Assembly: GCF_000503895.1 (NCBI RefSeq)
Contig: NC_022997.1
Span: 3,103,821 to 3,167,820, forward strand
Direction: 5' to 3'
Source of the DNA: Hyphomicrobium nitrativorans NL23
GTDB taxonomy: Bacteria; Pseudomonadota; Alphaproteobacteria; Rhizobiales; Hyphomicrobiaceae
DNA length: 64,000 bases
Shown here: positions 1-9,368 of the stretch, one piece after another
Position numbering within the stretch: position 1 is the stretch's first letter
Layout: each line of letters opens with the position of its first letter
Position numbers and translations under genes: made by a program
The notes under the pieces: generated by a model
Told to the model about the DNA's origin: nothing
Database searches by the model: none
Seen by the model: the letters and a program-made list of their open reading frames with translations, nothing else

Positions 1-491
1 CCTCTTCGCTTGGCGGCACGGGCAAAGCGCGCGCTGTCGAGGCGGCCGGCGCAAACCTTCGCCGCAGACCTTCGGAAGGCTTGCCTCTCAGCTGACATTT
101 CTCATCCCCCGCACCGAGCGGCATGCAAACGATCCGCATGCCAACTGTTCTCGAGCGACGGCATGTTCGGCTAGGTAAATGTAAGCTAAATTATATAGTT
201 GTGGATGAATCCTAAAACGCAATCTCTCTTTAATCGAGATTGCGTTTCCCTTTACAGGATCACGGCCGCGCGCAACATCTCATGCCAGACACCAGCCAGA
301 ACGTTTGATCCTGCCACCGCAGATTCCGCTATTTTGCCGCTCTGCAATCCTAGGTTCCTTGATGCCGGTCAGAAATAAATTTGATTTATATTTCGCAACG
401 AACCCAATTTTCATCTTTTCAGCATTTCACCATCCGGCTCTTTCCGGAGGGACTATCAAGAGAAAACTGACAAAACCTTTCGATTCGAAAA
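1..491. other. Window edge, no convincing complete gene
   Basis: No complete gene is supported here. One frame on plus runs open from base 3 to a TGA at 93-95 and could be the last 30 codons of a gene entering from the left, but nothing in it is recognisable. A strong hairpin lies at 215-247 (separate entry). The short open frames between about 300 and 590 have no ribosome-binding site or protein-like composition, and part of this DNA is the 3' end and downstream flank of the minus-strand gene that ends at 492. Confidence 0.4.
214..250 (+). terminator. 12-bp perfect hairpin, likely terminator
   Basis: Bases 215-226 (AAACGCAATCTC) pair perfectly with 236-247 (GAGATTGCGTTT) around a 9-nt loop. 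A-residues lead in and TTTCCCTTT follows, so it could end transcription entering from the left edge. The surrounding bases are AT-rich compared with the rest of the window. A role as a protein-binding palindrome is also possible. Confidence 0.55.
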
Positions 492-1745
492 CTATCTCCG
501 CGACGCCATCTCGCGACGCACCTCGCGAAAGACCTCGGCGAACTCGATGGCGCCCGAATTCTGCAAGTTCTTGTCCATCCGCTCGTTGAGCGCCACCAGA
601 AGCTCGGCACTCGTCTTTCCGCGCACGATCGTGTTGCGATAGTAGGCGTCACGCGCAAAGAAGTTCGACGTCGGCACCTTGAGACCGGCCGGGCGCATCA
701 TCTCAAGCCCCGTGCCCGGGCCTGCGAGGTTCATGAGCTCGATCTCGGCACCCGACAGATTGGTGCGTCCGGCGTTGTCCGCCATCTTCTTGATGTCCTG
801 AAGCTTCTTCACTTGAAGCCAGGGGCCGATATCGCCGTCGATGTTGATGGCGTGGATCGCCTGTCCCTTGCGCGTCCGCGCAAGCGCCATGTGCTCGCTC
901 CAGCGATGCGGGACCGAGCGCGCAGCCCTCAACATGGTGGAGAGCTTCTTGTGTTTGTCGACGAGCGCGCGGCGGCGCGCATCCGAGATGCCGGACTGGT
1001 TCGACATACGCTTCAACCGTTCCAGGAAGGCGGGGCCGTGCTTGACCAGTTCGTCCGTCGTGTTGGCAGTGAGAAGCTGGGCGTAGCCGATGGCGGATGA
1101 GATCGGCGACCCGGTCTTCCGGATCGGATGGATGCCCGCCACCATGTCTGCGGTGCCAAGGCCACCCGTTTCCAGCGCATAGACGCGCAGCACCTGATCG
1201 GCCGTGAGCCCCGCGGCCAGCGCCTCGCGGGCATAGCGGCGCTTGAACTCGCGCTCGGGGATCCGCTCGGGTGTGAAGCCGTATTCCGATTTCGCCATCG
1301 CGAGGAAGTCGTCCACGCCCGGCAACGTGCGGCGCGGCGGCGCTTTTTTCTGCTCGCTTTCCCGCGCCTGGAACGCTTTCCAGCGTTTTTCGAGGCCCGC
1401 CGAGAGCGTGGGCCCCGCGTATTTCGGCGGAAGCGTGCGCACATAGTCCTTCGCCGTGAACGGTTCCTTCCTGGATCGCTTCCCCCGGCGCAGAGCGCGC
1501 TTGTCCGTCACTTCGCGCCAATAGGCGTCCATCTTGAAATCGTGCACGGCCTGGGCAGATAAATAGTCCTCGAACGCACGACGATCGGCGCCTGTAAGCG
1601 TGCGCGAAAACCGCTCCGCGCCGGACGACGCCACAACAGGAGCCGACAGGGCGGCGAGCCAAAGGCCCACGAGTGCGAGCACCGCGACCGGCAGCAACCG
1701 GCCGGTCAACCTTTCGGATCGCATCGTTGGGGAAAAGATCATCAA
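492..1745 (-). CDS. Secreted protein with a lysozyme/transglycosylase-like core
   Basis: 417 residues. The N-terminus has a basic start and a hydrophobic stretch (about residues 13-40) ending near an Ala-Ser-rich site, so export is likely. Around residues 190-225 the sequence has YALETGG followed about 25 residues later by AIGYAQLL, which resembles the Glu-x-Gly-Gly and Gly-x-x-Gln-Leu motifs of lytic transglycosylase folds. Glu in ETGG would be the candidate acid. The rest is alpha-rich and basic with no recognised domain. The start could be 1745 or one of two later ATGs (codons 2 and 8). It stands alone on minus. Peptidoglycan cleavage is an inference from those motifs only; a structural or inactive relative is equally possible. 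Confidence 0.75.
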   Translation of the reverse strand: MMIFSPTMRSERLTGRLLPVAVLALVGLWLAALSAPVVASSGAERFSRTLTGADRRAFEDYLSAQAVHDFKMDAYWREVTDKRALRRGKRSRKEPFTAKDYVRTLPPKYAGPTLSAGLEKRWKAFQARESEQKKAPPRRTLPGVDDFLAMAKSEYGFTPERIPEREFKRRYAREALAAGLTADQVLRVYALETGGLGTADMVAGIHPIRKTGSPISSAIGYAQLLTANTTDELVKHGPAFLERLKRMSNQSGISDARRRALVDKHKKLSTMLRAARSVPHRWSEHMALARTRKGQAIHAINIDGDIGPWLQVKKLQDIKKMADNAGRTNLSGAEIELMNLAGPGTGLEMMRPAGLKVPTSNFFARDAYYRNTIVRGKTSAELLVALNERMDKNLQNSGAIEFAEVFREVRREMASRR

Positions 1746-1920
1746 GAGGCGTCCTTTGCGTCAGAGCGAAACGAATCAAGCGTGTTTGCCTCTAGAATGG
1801 GGCGTTTCCACGGGATTGCACCATTTCGGCGCGCGCTTCTACGCGGGGCCGGCCCGGAGGGGATGCGCCGTCCGTTGCAAGACGCCGCGCGCGATCCCCG
1901 CGTCAGCAAGCTCTTAGACC

Positions 1921-1960
1921 CAATGCAAAGCGGTCCCGAACCGTGAAGTCCGGGACCGCA
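1921..1960 (-). terminator. Terminator of the small secreted protein gene
   Basis: Bases 1930-1941 and 1948-1959 form a 12-bp stem (with one G-T wobble) around the loop TTCACG when read on minus, followed by TTTGC. It lies 20 bases after the stop codon of the gene at 1980-2144. The U-run is short, so efficiency is uncertain. Confidence 0.55.
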
Positions 1961-1979
1961 ACACGACCGTACGCTCAGG

Positions 1980-2144
1980 TCATTTCTTGGCGGGATGACA
2001 GGCTTTATCGAATTGAGCCTGCGTCCACATCTTCGAGTACTCGGCCTTCCAGCCGTCCGAGCACTGCTGCTTCGTGGGGGCGTTGGCCGCAAGGGCAGCA
2101 CCGCTCAGCGCGAGCGCGCCTGCAAGCAAGATCGCTAAACGCAT
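1980..2144 (-). CDS. Small secreted protein with a Cys pair (54 aa)
   Basis: A 54-residue protein found by reading minus directly: MRLAILLAGALALSGAALA is a clear signal peptide ending in an Ala-x-Ala site, leaving a mature chain of about 35 residues with CSDGWKAEYSKMWTQAQF and a second Cys 22 residues after the first. Small periplasmic proteins with this Cys-x3-Trp...Trp-x-x-Phe...Cys pattern are common in Hyphomicrobiales and have no firm function. The start is supported by AGGAGC about 8 bases upstream, and a hairpin follows the stop. A disulfide between the two Cys is inferred. The gene stands alone between the transglycosylase-like gene and the divergent Nudix operon. Confidence 0.75.
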   Translation of the reverse strand: MRLAILLAGALALSGAALAANAPTKQQCSDGWKAEYSKMWTQAQFDKACHPAKK

Positions 2145-2383
2145 CTTTTCTGCTCCTATGATGTTACCGTATTTTTACGTGCGTATTTGCACGGTGTCGA
2201 TAACGATATGCCAGCCTGCCGGTTCCCGGCCGCATCGCCTGTCCGAGATTAATTTTTGGACACGCGCGCTGACCCTTCGTGCTCGCCATGACGCCCGAGT
2301 TGCTTGTCGCGCCGGACCACGGCCGACACTCGCGGGCCCACCGGCTTATTCCAAAAGGGTCCCATCTGGCCTAGGAAATCGAA

Positions 2384-3094
2384 ATGACTTCTCCCACCTC
2401 GACCGAACGGCTCGTCCTCAGCCCTGCTAGATTCCGGGACCTGGTGCGGCACACGCTAGCCGCGCCACGCGCGGACATGCGCGTTGCCCCCACGGGGCGG
2501 TCTCTCTCGGACCACCGGGGCCCGAGCGATTTCGATCTCAACCCCGAACTTTCTCGCGATTTCGCTCGGGCTGCCGACGCGGCACAGGCTGCACGGACGC
2601 CGATCAAGCCGGCCGCGGTTCTCGTGCCGGTCATCGCACGGCCCGAGTTGACGCTGCTTTTTACGCTCCGCACCAACGACCTTCCCGCGCACGCCGGACA
2701 GATCGCCTTCCCTGGCGGAAAAGCCGAGCCGTTCGATGCGGACCCGCTCGCGACCGCGCTCCGCGAGGCGCAGGAGGAAATCGGTCTCGATCCGTCTCAT
2801 GTCGAGCCGCTCGGCACACTCGACCTCTATCTCACCGGGACCGGCTATCGGATCACGCCCGTCGTTGCGCTGGTGGACCCAGGCGCGCCGCTCACGCTCG
2901 ATCCGCGCGAGGTGGCCGATGCCTTCGAGGTGCCGCTCGGTTTCCTCATGGATCCGGCGAACCACCAACGCCATTCGCGGATCATCGGTGGCCAGGAGCG
3001 GCATTTTCATGCGATGCCGTTCGAGGGCCGCTTCATCTGGGGGGCGACAGCCGGTATTCTCCGCAACATGCACGAGAGGCTCTTTTCATCATGA
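2384..3094 (+). CDS. CoA pyrophosphatase, Nudix family (NudL-like)
   Basis: 236 residues. It should hydrolyse the pyrophosphate bond of CoA or its oxidised derivatives to 4'-phosphopantetheine and 3',5'-ADP using Mg2+ or Mn2+. The Nudix box lies at about residues 111-133 (GG, then REAQEEIGL), preceded by the subfamily signature HAGQIAFPGG, which separates CoA pyrophosphatases from other Nudix enzymes. Ser/Arg-rich N-terminal 60 residues are unassigned. AGGAAA lies 6 bases before the ATG. Its TGA overlaps the ATG of the next gene by 4 bases, so the two are translationally coupled, and the CCA-adding enzyme gene follows. This order is common in Rhizobiales. Confidence 0.92.
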   Translation: MTSPTSTERLVLSPARFRDLVRHTLAAPRADMRVAPTGRSLSDHRGPSDFDLNPELSRDFARAADAAQAARTPIKPAAVLVPVIARPELTLLFTLRTNDLPAHAGQIAFPGGKAEPFDADPLATALREAQEEIGLDPSHVEPLGTLDLYLTGTGYRITPVVALVDPGAPLTLDPREVADAFEVPLGFLMDPANHQRHSRIIGGQERHFHAMPFEGRFIWGATAGILRNMHERLFSS

Positions 3095-3384
3095 TCCGCG
3101 TCGTCATCGAGAACTTTCTGCTGTTCCTGCTGCCGACGCTCATCTACGCAGCCTGGATGCTCTACATGCGATCCAAGGACGAAGCGCGCGACGAGGATGG
3201 CAACAAGCCGCCCGTCCGCGTGCTCGTCGACGACGCCCCGCTGCTTTGGCTGTTCGTTGCAGGCGCCGCTCTCGTCATCGCCACTCTCGTCACGTTCGGA
3301 ACCTATACGGGCGGCAAGCCGGGACAGCACTACACGCCGGGCGTGTTGCGCGACGGCAAGATCGAACCCGGGCAGATCCGATAA
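3091..3384 (+). CDS. DUF6111 family membrane protein
   Basis: 97 residues with two predicted membrane helices (about residues 5-24 and 49-70) separated by a charged stretch (RSKDEARDEDGNKPP), and a short hydrophilic C-terminus ending GQIR. It matches the small DUF6111 proteins that sit between CoA pyrophosphatase and CCA-adding enzyme genes in alphaproteobacteria. It overlaps the upstream gene by ATGA, and the cca start lies 8 bases past its stop, so it is the middle gene of a three-gene operon. Function is unknown; the conserved position suggests only co-transcription. Confidence 0.88.
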   Translation: MIRVVIENFLLFLLPTLIYAAWMLYMRSKDEARDEDGNKPPVRVLVDDAPLLWLFVAGAALVIATLVTFGTYTGGKPGQHYTPGVLRDGKIEPGQIR

Positions 3385-3392
3385 GGCAGACC

Positions 3393-4661
3393 ATGACGAG
3401 CGAGCACGGCGAAGCGACGCTTCCGAGCCTGGCGGGCGCCATGTGGCTCACGTCTTCAGAAACCCGCGCGGTTCTCGACGCCATTCGCGCGGGCGGGTTC
3501 GACGCCCGCGTCGTGGGCGGCGCAGTCCGCAATGCGCTGATGGATGCGCCCGTCAAGGATCTCGACATCGCGACGACGGCGCTTCCGGACGACGTGGTGC
3601 GGTTGACGGAAGCCGCCGGTTTACGGGCCGTTCCGACCGGCCTGACGCACGGCACGGTCACCGTCATATCGGGCCGCCAGCCCTTCGAGGTGACGACGCT
3701 GCGGCGCGACATCGAGACGTTCGGCCGGCACGCGCGCGTCACCTTCACGACCGACTGGGCGGAAGATGCCGCTCGCCGGGATTTCACGCTCAATGCGCTT
3801 TATTGCGACGCGGCCGGCACGGTGCACGATCCGCTCGGCGGGTATCCGGACCTTGCGGCGCGGCGCGTGCGCTTCATCGGCAGCGCGGAGGAGCGCATCC
3901 GCGAAGACTATCTGCGAATTCTGCGCTTCTTCCGCTTTACCGCCGAGTACGCGGACGGCCCGCCGGACGCCGCCGGGCTGGATGCCTCGGTCGCCCTGGC
4001 CGATGGGTTGGCGCAGCTTTCCGGTGAGCGGATCCGCGCTGAGATACTGCGCTTGCTTGCTGCGCCGCGTGCGGCCGAAGTCGTATCCGTCATGGCCGCC
4101 GTCGGCATCGTCGACCGGCTGATAGGGGACCAGTGCGACGTGCGCCTGCTCGCACGCCTCGCGGCCATCGAGACAGCGCTCGGCCTTTCTCCCGATCCGC
4201 TCCTGCGCCTCGCGGCGCTTGCCGGTCCGAAACCGGGGGATGCGCGCGACGCCATTGCCGGCAGGCTTCGGCTCTCCAACGCCGAGGCCGAGCGGCTGGC
4301 GCGCATCGGATTGCCCGACCGCGCGTTCCGCCCCGAGACGGACGCGCGCGAGGCCCGTGCCTACATCTATCGGTTCGGTGCCGACGCTTTTCGCGACGGC
4401 GTTCTCATGGCCTGGACCGCAAGCGGCGCGCCTGCGGACGATCCGGAATGGCGGCAACGTTTTCACCTTGCCGAGCGTTGGACGGCACCGGAATTGCCGG
4501 TGCGCGGTTCGGACCTGCTCAAGCGCGGCCTCGCGGAAGGGCCGGCCATCGGGCGCGTCGTGCGCGCGTTCGAAGACTGGTGGATCACGCACGATTTTCC
4601 TAGCGACAAACTTGAACTCGCGAAAGCGCTGTCCGATCTCGTCAAAGCGAACCGGAATTGA
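3393..4661 (+). CDS. cca: CCA tRNA nucleotidyltransferase
   Basis: 422 residues. Adds or repairs the 3'-CCA end of tRNA using CTP and ATP, in the cytoplasm. The class II polymerase head domain is visible at the N-terminus: GGAVRNALM, the DLDIATTALPD catalytic carboxylates, then RRDFTLNALYCD and the neck motif EDYLRILRFFRF. The C-terminal half is alpha-helical and rich in Ala and Arg, as in other alphaproteobacterial members. The open frame continues far upstream of the start, but the ATG at 3393, 8 bases after the DUF6111 stop, gives the family N-terminus (variable leader, then VLDAIRAGGFDARVVGG). Poly(A) polymerase I is the related alternative, but the context and length favour the CCA enzyme. 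Confidence 0.93.
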   Translation: MTSEHGEATLPSLAGAMWLTSSETRAVLDAIRAGGFDARVVGGAVRNALMDAPVKDLDIATTALPDDVVRLTEAAGLRAVPTGLTHGTVTVISGRQPFEVTTLRRDIETFGRHARVTFTTDWAEDAARRDFTLNALYCDAAGTVHDPLGGYPDLAARRVRFIGSAEERIREDYLRILRFFRFTAEYADGPPDAAGLDASVALADGLAQLSGERIRAEILRLLAAPRAAEVVSVMAAVGIVDRLIGDQCDVRLLARLAAIETALGLSPDPLLRLAALAGPKPGDARDAIAGRLRLSNAEAERLARIGLPDRAFRPETDAREARAYIYRFGADAFRDGVLMAWTASGAPADDPEWRQRFHLAERWTAPELPVRGSDLLKRGLAEGPAIGRVVRAFEDWWITHDFPSDKLELAKALSDLVKANRN

Positions 4662-4737
4662 GCTGAGGGCGCGTGCGTGGCCGCCGCTCCGCGCAATAAG
4701 CGAAGAGCGCAATGTCGGGCATCGCGTTGGAATGCGT

Positions 4738-4920
4738 TTATTTCGCGCGCGGGCCTTGAAGGCGTTTCATCGCGGCCTCGATCCGGCGCCATGTCGCGGC
4801 TTGCTCGTCGGCCCCCTGCTCTTCGAAGGCGCGGGCTTTGTGGGCGGCTTCGGCAATGGCCTTGGGGCCCTGGACTTCCATGAGCTTGCGAGCGTGTTCC
4901 TCAATCTCGATGGCGAGCAT
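4738..4920 (-). CDS. Small conserved hypothetical protein (60 aa)
   Basis: 60 residues, strongly helical and charged: MLAIEIEEHARKLMEVQG followed by KAIAEAAHKA and RRIEAAMKRL. The start at 4920 is decided by a perfect AAGGAGGT 7 bases upstream; a possible in-frame ATG 39 bases earlier lacks such a site. Charged residues repeat with a helical period, so it may be a single helical hairpin that binds a partner. It lies downstream of groEL on the same strand, but the groEL terminator at 5005-5038 separates them, so it has its own promoter or depends on readthrough. I do not recognise the family. Confidence 0.7.
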   Translation of the reverse strand: MLAIEIEEHARKLMEVQGPKAIAEAAHKARAFEEQGADEQAATWRRIEAAMKRLQGPRAK

Positions 4921-5004
4921 GGCGTGACCTCCTTTGCTCGTTTCGATTAGGTCCAACACTGGGCATGTGGGGCAGGGGTCGAAGATCGCAAGAGCTTTTG
5001 CAAT

Positions 5005-5038
5005 GCGAAAAAAGGCCGGAGCGTTCGCTCCGGCCTTT
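5005..5038 (-). terminator. groESL operon terminator
   Basis: Bases 5011-5022 (AAAGGCCGGAGC) pair with 5027-5038 around a 4-nt loop, and on minus the stem is followed by TTTTTT. It starts about 30 bases after the groEL stop codon. This is a strong intrinsic terminator. Confidence 0.9.
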
Positions 5039-5069
5039 CTCGTCTCGTTCGATACGTGGATGGAGCGAA

Positions 5070-6734
<1,665 letters not shown>

Positions 6735-6747
6735 TCAGGGGGATGTC

Positions 6748-7062
6748 TTAGGCGGCCTTCTTGGCCGACGACTTGCCTTCGAGGATGCCGAGGATGTCGC
6801 TTTCCTTCATGATGAGGACGTCCTCACCATCGATCTTCACCTCGGTGCCGGACCACTTGCCGAACAGCACGCGGTCGCCGGCCTTCACTTCGAGAGCAAC
6901 GAGCTTGCCCTGCTCGTCGCGGGCGCCAGGGCCAACGGCGACGACTTCGCCCTGCTGGGGCTTTTCCTTGGCCGTGTCGGGGATGATGATGCCGCCAGCG
7001 GTCTTCGTGTCCTCTTCGACGCGCTTCACGACAACGCGGTCATGCAAGGGACGGAATGTCAT
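6748..7062 (-). CDS. groES: Co-chaperonin GroES (10 kDa)
   Basis: 104 residues. Heptameric lid of the GroEL cage. The sequence begins [18 protein letters not shown], carries the mobile loop [15 protein letters not shown] and ends with the [11 protein letters not shown] region; the alanine/lysine tail (SSAKKAA) is slightly longer than in E. coli. It is the first gene of the groES-groEL operon. The CIRCE operator and a good promoter lie 137-179 bases upstream of its start, giving a leader of more than 100 nt. Confidence 0.98.
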   Translation of the reverse strand: MTFRPLHDRVVVKRVEEDTKTAGGIIIPDTAKEKPQQGEVVAVGPGARDEQGKLVALEVKAGDRVLFGKWSGTEVKIDGEDVLIMKESDILGILEGKSSAKKAA

Positions 7063-7198
7063 GGGTAACCCTCATGATACGAATGGTTGATCGATGTCTG
7101 TAAAAGGGGTCCACGGAACGGGCCGCGCCGACGATGCGGCAGGCCGCGCCCATGGTTGCATGCGCCGCCAAACTTCGGGTTCCGGTCGACGCAGGGCC

Positions 7199-7227
7199 TA
7201 TATGCGAACGGCTGGTAGCACTGTCAA
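7199..7227 (-). promoter_or_regulatory. groES promoter (sigma70-type)
   Basis: On minus, TTGACA (7227-7222) is separated by exactly 17 bases from CATATA (7204-7199). The -35 hexamer lies within the CIRCE operator, so HrcA binding would block RNA polymerase. No transcription start is known. Confidence 0.65.
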
Positions 7228-7241
7228 GATCTGAGTGCCAA
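7215..7241. promoter_or_regulatory. CIRCE operator for HrcA
   Basis: On minus the sequence is TTGGCACTC, 9-nt spacer, CAGTGCTAC, against the consensus TTAGCACTC-N9-GAGTGCTAA. The half sites are at 7233-7241 and 7215-7223. CIRCE is the inverted repeat bound by the HrcA repressor at heat-shock operons, and its position over the -35 region of the groES promoter agrees with repression. Confidence 0.92.
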
Positions 7242-7491
7242 CGCCGCCCCCTCGCCCGTCGATGGCAGCGTTTTTTAAAGGCGGTTTAGCGCGTTACGCA
7301 CCCATCCTGGTTACGCCCTCGGACACGGCATTTCAGGTTGGGGCCGCTAGAATTGGACGACTTGTCGCACCCAGATTGGAAGGGAAATTTCGCCTCGCCG
7401 CCTTATCTCGGCGGACACCCAATCAAACGCATCGCCATTTCTATTCTTGCCGCTAAAGCACCCGCTCAAGCGAAACGTTGGCAGCTCTTGA

Positions 7492-7542
7492 GCCAAAAAC
7501 GACTGCGCCGCGGGCATTCCAGAGGAACAGCCCACGGCGCAG
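7492..7542 (-). terminator. Terminator of the H-NS-family gene
   Basis: 7503-7515 and 7530-7542 form a GC-rich stem (CTGCGCCG paired with CGGCGCAG, one mismatch, then GGGC with GCCC), with an inner TTCC/GGAA pair. On minus it is followed by TCGTTTTTGG. It sits about 30 bases after the stop codon. Confidence 0.8.
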
Positions 7543-7570
7543 ACGATCGAGATGCGTTCGTTGTCGCGAA

Positions 7571-7882
7571 TTAGACAGCGAAATCCTGGATTTTTGCACC
7601 CTTGCTCAGCTTGGCGACAAGCCAATTCGGCTTTCTGCCGCGGCCGGTCCAGGTTTCGGAGCGATTATCGGGGTTTTGATACTTAATCGCTGCGGTCTTT
7701 CCGCGACCCCGCGATCCGAACAGCTCTCCAACCGAGAACCCCGCATTTTCGGCAAGCGATGCGATCTTGTGCTTGAGATCTGCCCTCTCGCGCTCCTTTG
7801 CGGCGTTCAAAGCCTTCTGCGCACGCGCGATGTGATCATTAAGCTCCTTGACCGACATCTTGTCGTAGTTCACCGCTGCCAT
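7571..7882 (-). CDS. H-NS family nucleoid protein
   Basis: 103 residues. The N-terminal half is a helical, charged oligomerisation region (about residues 8-45, KMSVKELNDHIARAQKAL). The C-terminal half carries the H-NS DNA-binding signature YQNPDNRSETWTGRGRKPNW, which inserts a short Arg-containing loop into the minor groove of AT-rich DNA. Proteins of this size in alphaproteobacteria belong to the HvrA/H-NS group that silences or modulates genes in AT-rich, often acquired, DNA. The start is supported by GGGAGTAGGGA immediately upstream. It is transcribed alone with its own terminator. Targets cannot be inferred from here. Confidence 0.92.
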   Translation of the reverse strand: MAAVNYDKMSVKELNDHIARAQKALNAAKERERADLKHKIASLAENAGFSVGELFGSRGRGKTAAIKYQNPDNRSETWTGRGRKPNWLVAKLSKGAKIQDFAV

Positions 7883-8135
7883 TCCCTACTCCCGTTGATG
7901 CGCCACCGCATATCAATTCGATAGACCGTGACGTCTTAATATCTCTATCCCCTGATCCGCATAACTCTTCTCGATTGCGGTAAAAGATTTCATTCTCACA
8001 AGAGCGGAAATCCGTGCACCGCCTATTTGGCGGGCAAAACAGCAAAACGCTCTTCAAATGAACACCCCCGAGGGAGGGTTGTTCAGTAAAAGTTTTGAAG
8101 GGTATCGTCAAGCCTGAGAAAGAATGCCTTTGCGG

Positions 8136-9368
8136 CTATTCGCTTCGAAGCGCATCAATAGGATTAAGATATGCCGCGCGGCGCGCCGGAAACAGGCCGA
8201 AACAAATTCCGGTCGCGGCCGCGGCTGCAAGCGCTCCTGCGAGAACGCTCGGCGACACCAGAATAGGCCAATCCGCAACGAAAGCGATCGCGGCCGATGC
8301 GAGAACTCCGATAATTATTCCGATCAGGCCGCCAAGAAGGCAAAGAGAAACGGCTTCGACGAGAAACTGCTGGAGAATGTCCCGGCGGCGGCCTCCGACC
8401 GCCATGCGCAGGCCGATCTCGCGCGTCCGCTCAGTCACCGAAACCAGCATAATGTTCATGATGCCGATGCCGCCGACGATCAGAGAAATGACAGAGGTGG
8501 CGGCCAGAAGGTAACTCATCGTGGTGAGAACCTCGGTGCGCGCTTTCATCGTTTCCGCGAGATTTCGGACCGAAAACGTATCCTGATTGCCCCGCGTATT
8601 GGCGCGGCGCTGCCGCAGCAGGCTTTCGATTTCCTCCTGCGCCTCGGCCATATCGGCCCCGGCATCGATTTTGACGTGAAGAATGCCCACACGGTCGTTC
8701 TGGACCTGCGTGCGCCCCGATATGCGCGCGCGCGCCGTCGTGATCGGGACGAGGACGACGTCGTCCTGGTCGCGGCCCATCGCAGATTGCCCTTTCGAGG
8801 CCAGAACTCCCACGATTTCGAATGGCACGTTGGTGATGCGCACCGTGGCGCCGATCGGATCTTCGTCCGGGAAAATCTCTTTCGCCACCGTTTTCCCAAT
8901 GACAGCAACCCGAGCGCCCGAGCGAACGTCTCCCACCGTGAGATCGCGCCCGCTTTCGAGCGGCCAATCCCGGACGAACAGATAGTCGGCGTGGATGCCG
9001 CTCACAGTCGTGGACCAGTTGGTGTTCCCGCGAACCATGGGGGCCGTTTCGTTGAGCTGGCCGGAAACGCCCACGACGCCCTGGATCTTGTCGCGGATCG
9101 CCACCACGTCGACCTCGGACAGCGGCAGGTCGGTGCCGGCGCCCTGCGCGCGGCCCATAGAGCGCATGGAGCCGGGGAATACGACCAGCATGTTGGTGCC
9201 CAGCGCCTTGATCTGGCGGTCCACCTCGCTCGACGCACCTGTGCCGACGGCCACCAGAATGATGACGGACGCGACGCCGATGACGATGCCGAGCGTCGTC
9301 AGAACCGATCGCAACAGGTTGACGCGCAGCGCGTTGATCGCGATCAGGATGGAATCCAAGAAGCTCAT
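8136..9368 (-). CDS. MacB-type ABC transporter permease
   Basis: 410 residues. Inner-membrane subunit of a MacAB-type tripartite transporter. The chain starts with a membrane helix (about residues 20-42, VLTTLGIVIGVASVIILVAV), continues with a large periplasmic MacB_PCD-like domain (about 45-275), and ends with three membrane helices carrying the FtsX signature (IVGGIGIMNIMLVSVTERTR, then GLRMAVGGRRRDILQQFL). E. coli MacB is a single chain of ATPase plus permease; here they are separate, as in many MacB relatives. The start at 9368 overlaps the ATPase stop by ATGA; an in-frame start farther upstream would overlap the ATPase extensively and is rejected. It is the last gene of the operon. Substrate unknown: export of antibiotics, peptides or siderophores is possible. 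Confidence 0.9.
   Translation of the reverse strand: MSFLDSILIAINALRVNLLRSVLTTLGIVIGVASVIILVAVGTGASSEVDRQIKALGTNMLVVFPGSMRSMGRAQGAGTDLPLSEVDVVAIRDKIQGVVGVSGQLNETAPMVRGNTNWSTTVSGIHADYLFVRDWPLESGRDLTVGDVRSGARVAVIGKTVAKEIFPDEDPIGATVRITNVPFEIVGVLASKGQSAMGRDQDDVVLVPITTARARISGRTQVQNDRVGILHVKIDAGADMAEAQEEIESLLRQRRANTRGNQDTFSVRNLAETMKARTEVLTTMSYLLAATSVISLIVGGIGIMNIMLVSVTERTREIGLRMAVGGRRRDILQQFLVEAVSLCLLGGLIGIIIGVLASAAIAFVADWPILVSPSVLAGALAAAAATGICFGLFPARRAAYLNPIDALRSE

Larger units (their letters stand above)
7063..7570. other. groES/hns intergenic stretch
   Basis: A 508-base stretch without a gene. It holds the groES leader (7063-7198), the groES promoter and CIRCE site, and the terminator of the H-NS-family gene at 7492-7542. 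Between 7242 and 7490 I see short open frames on both strands but no ribosome-binding site or protein-like composition. Confidence 0.6.

Noticed and set aside
305..589. 94-codon open frame on plus near the left edge
   Set aside because: No ribosome-binding site and no protein-like pattern; it overlaps the antisense 3' part of the gene ending at 492.
7839..8111. 90-codon frame on minus overlapping the H-NS-family gene
   Set aside because: Overlaps the 5' end of a real gene in another frame and has no similarity or initiation signal.
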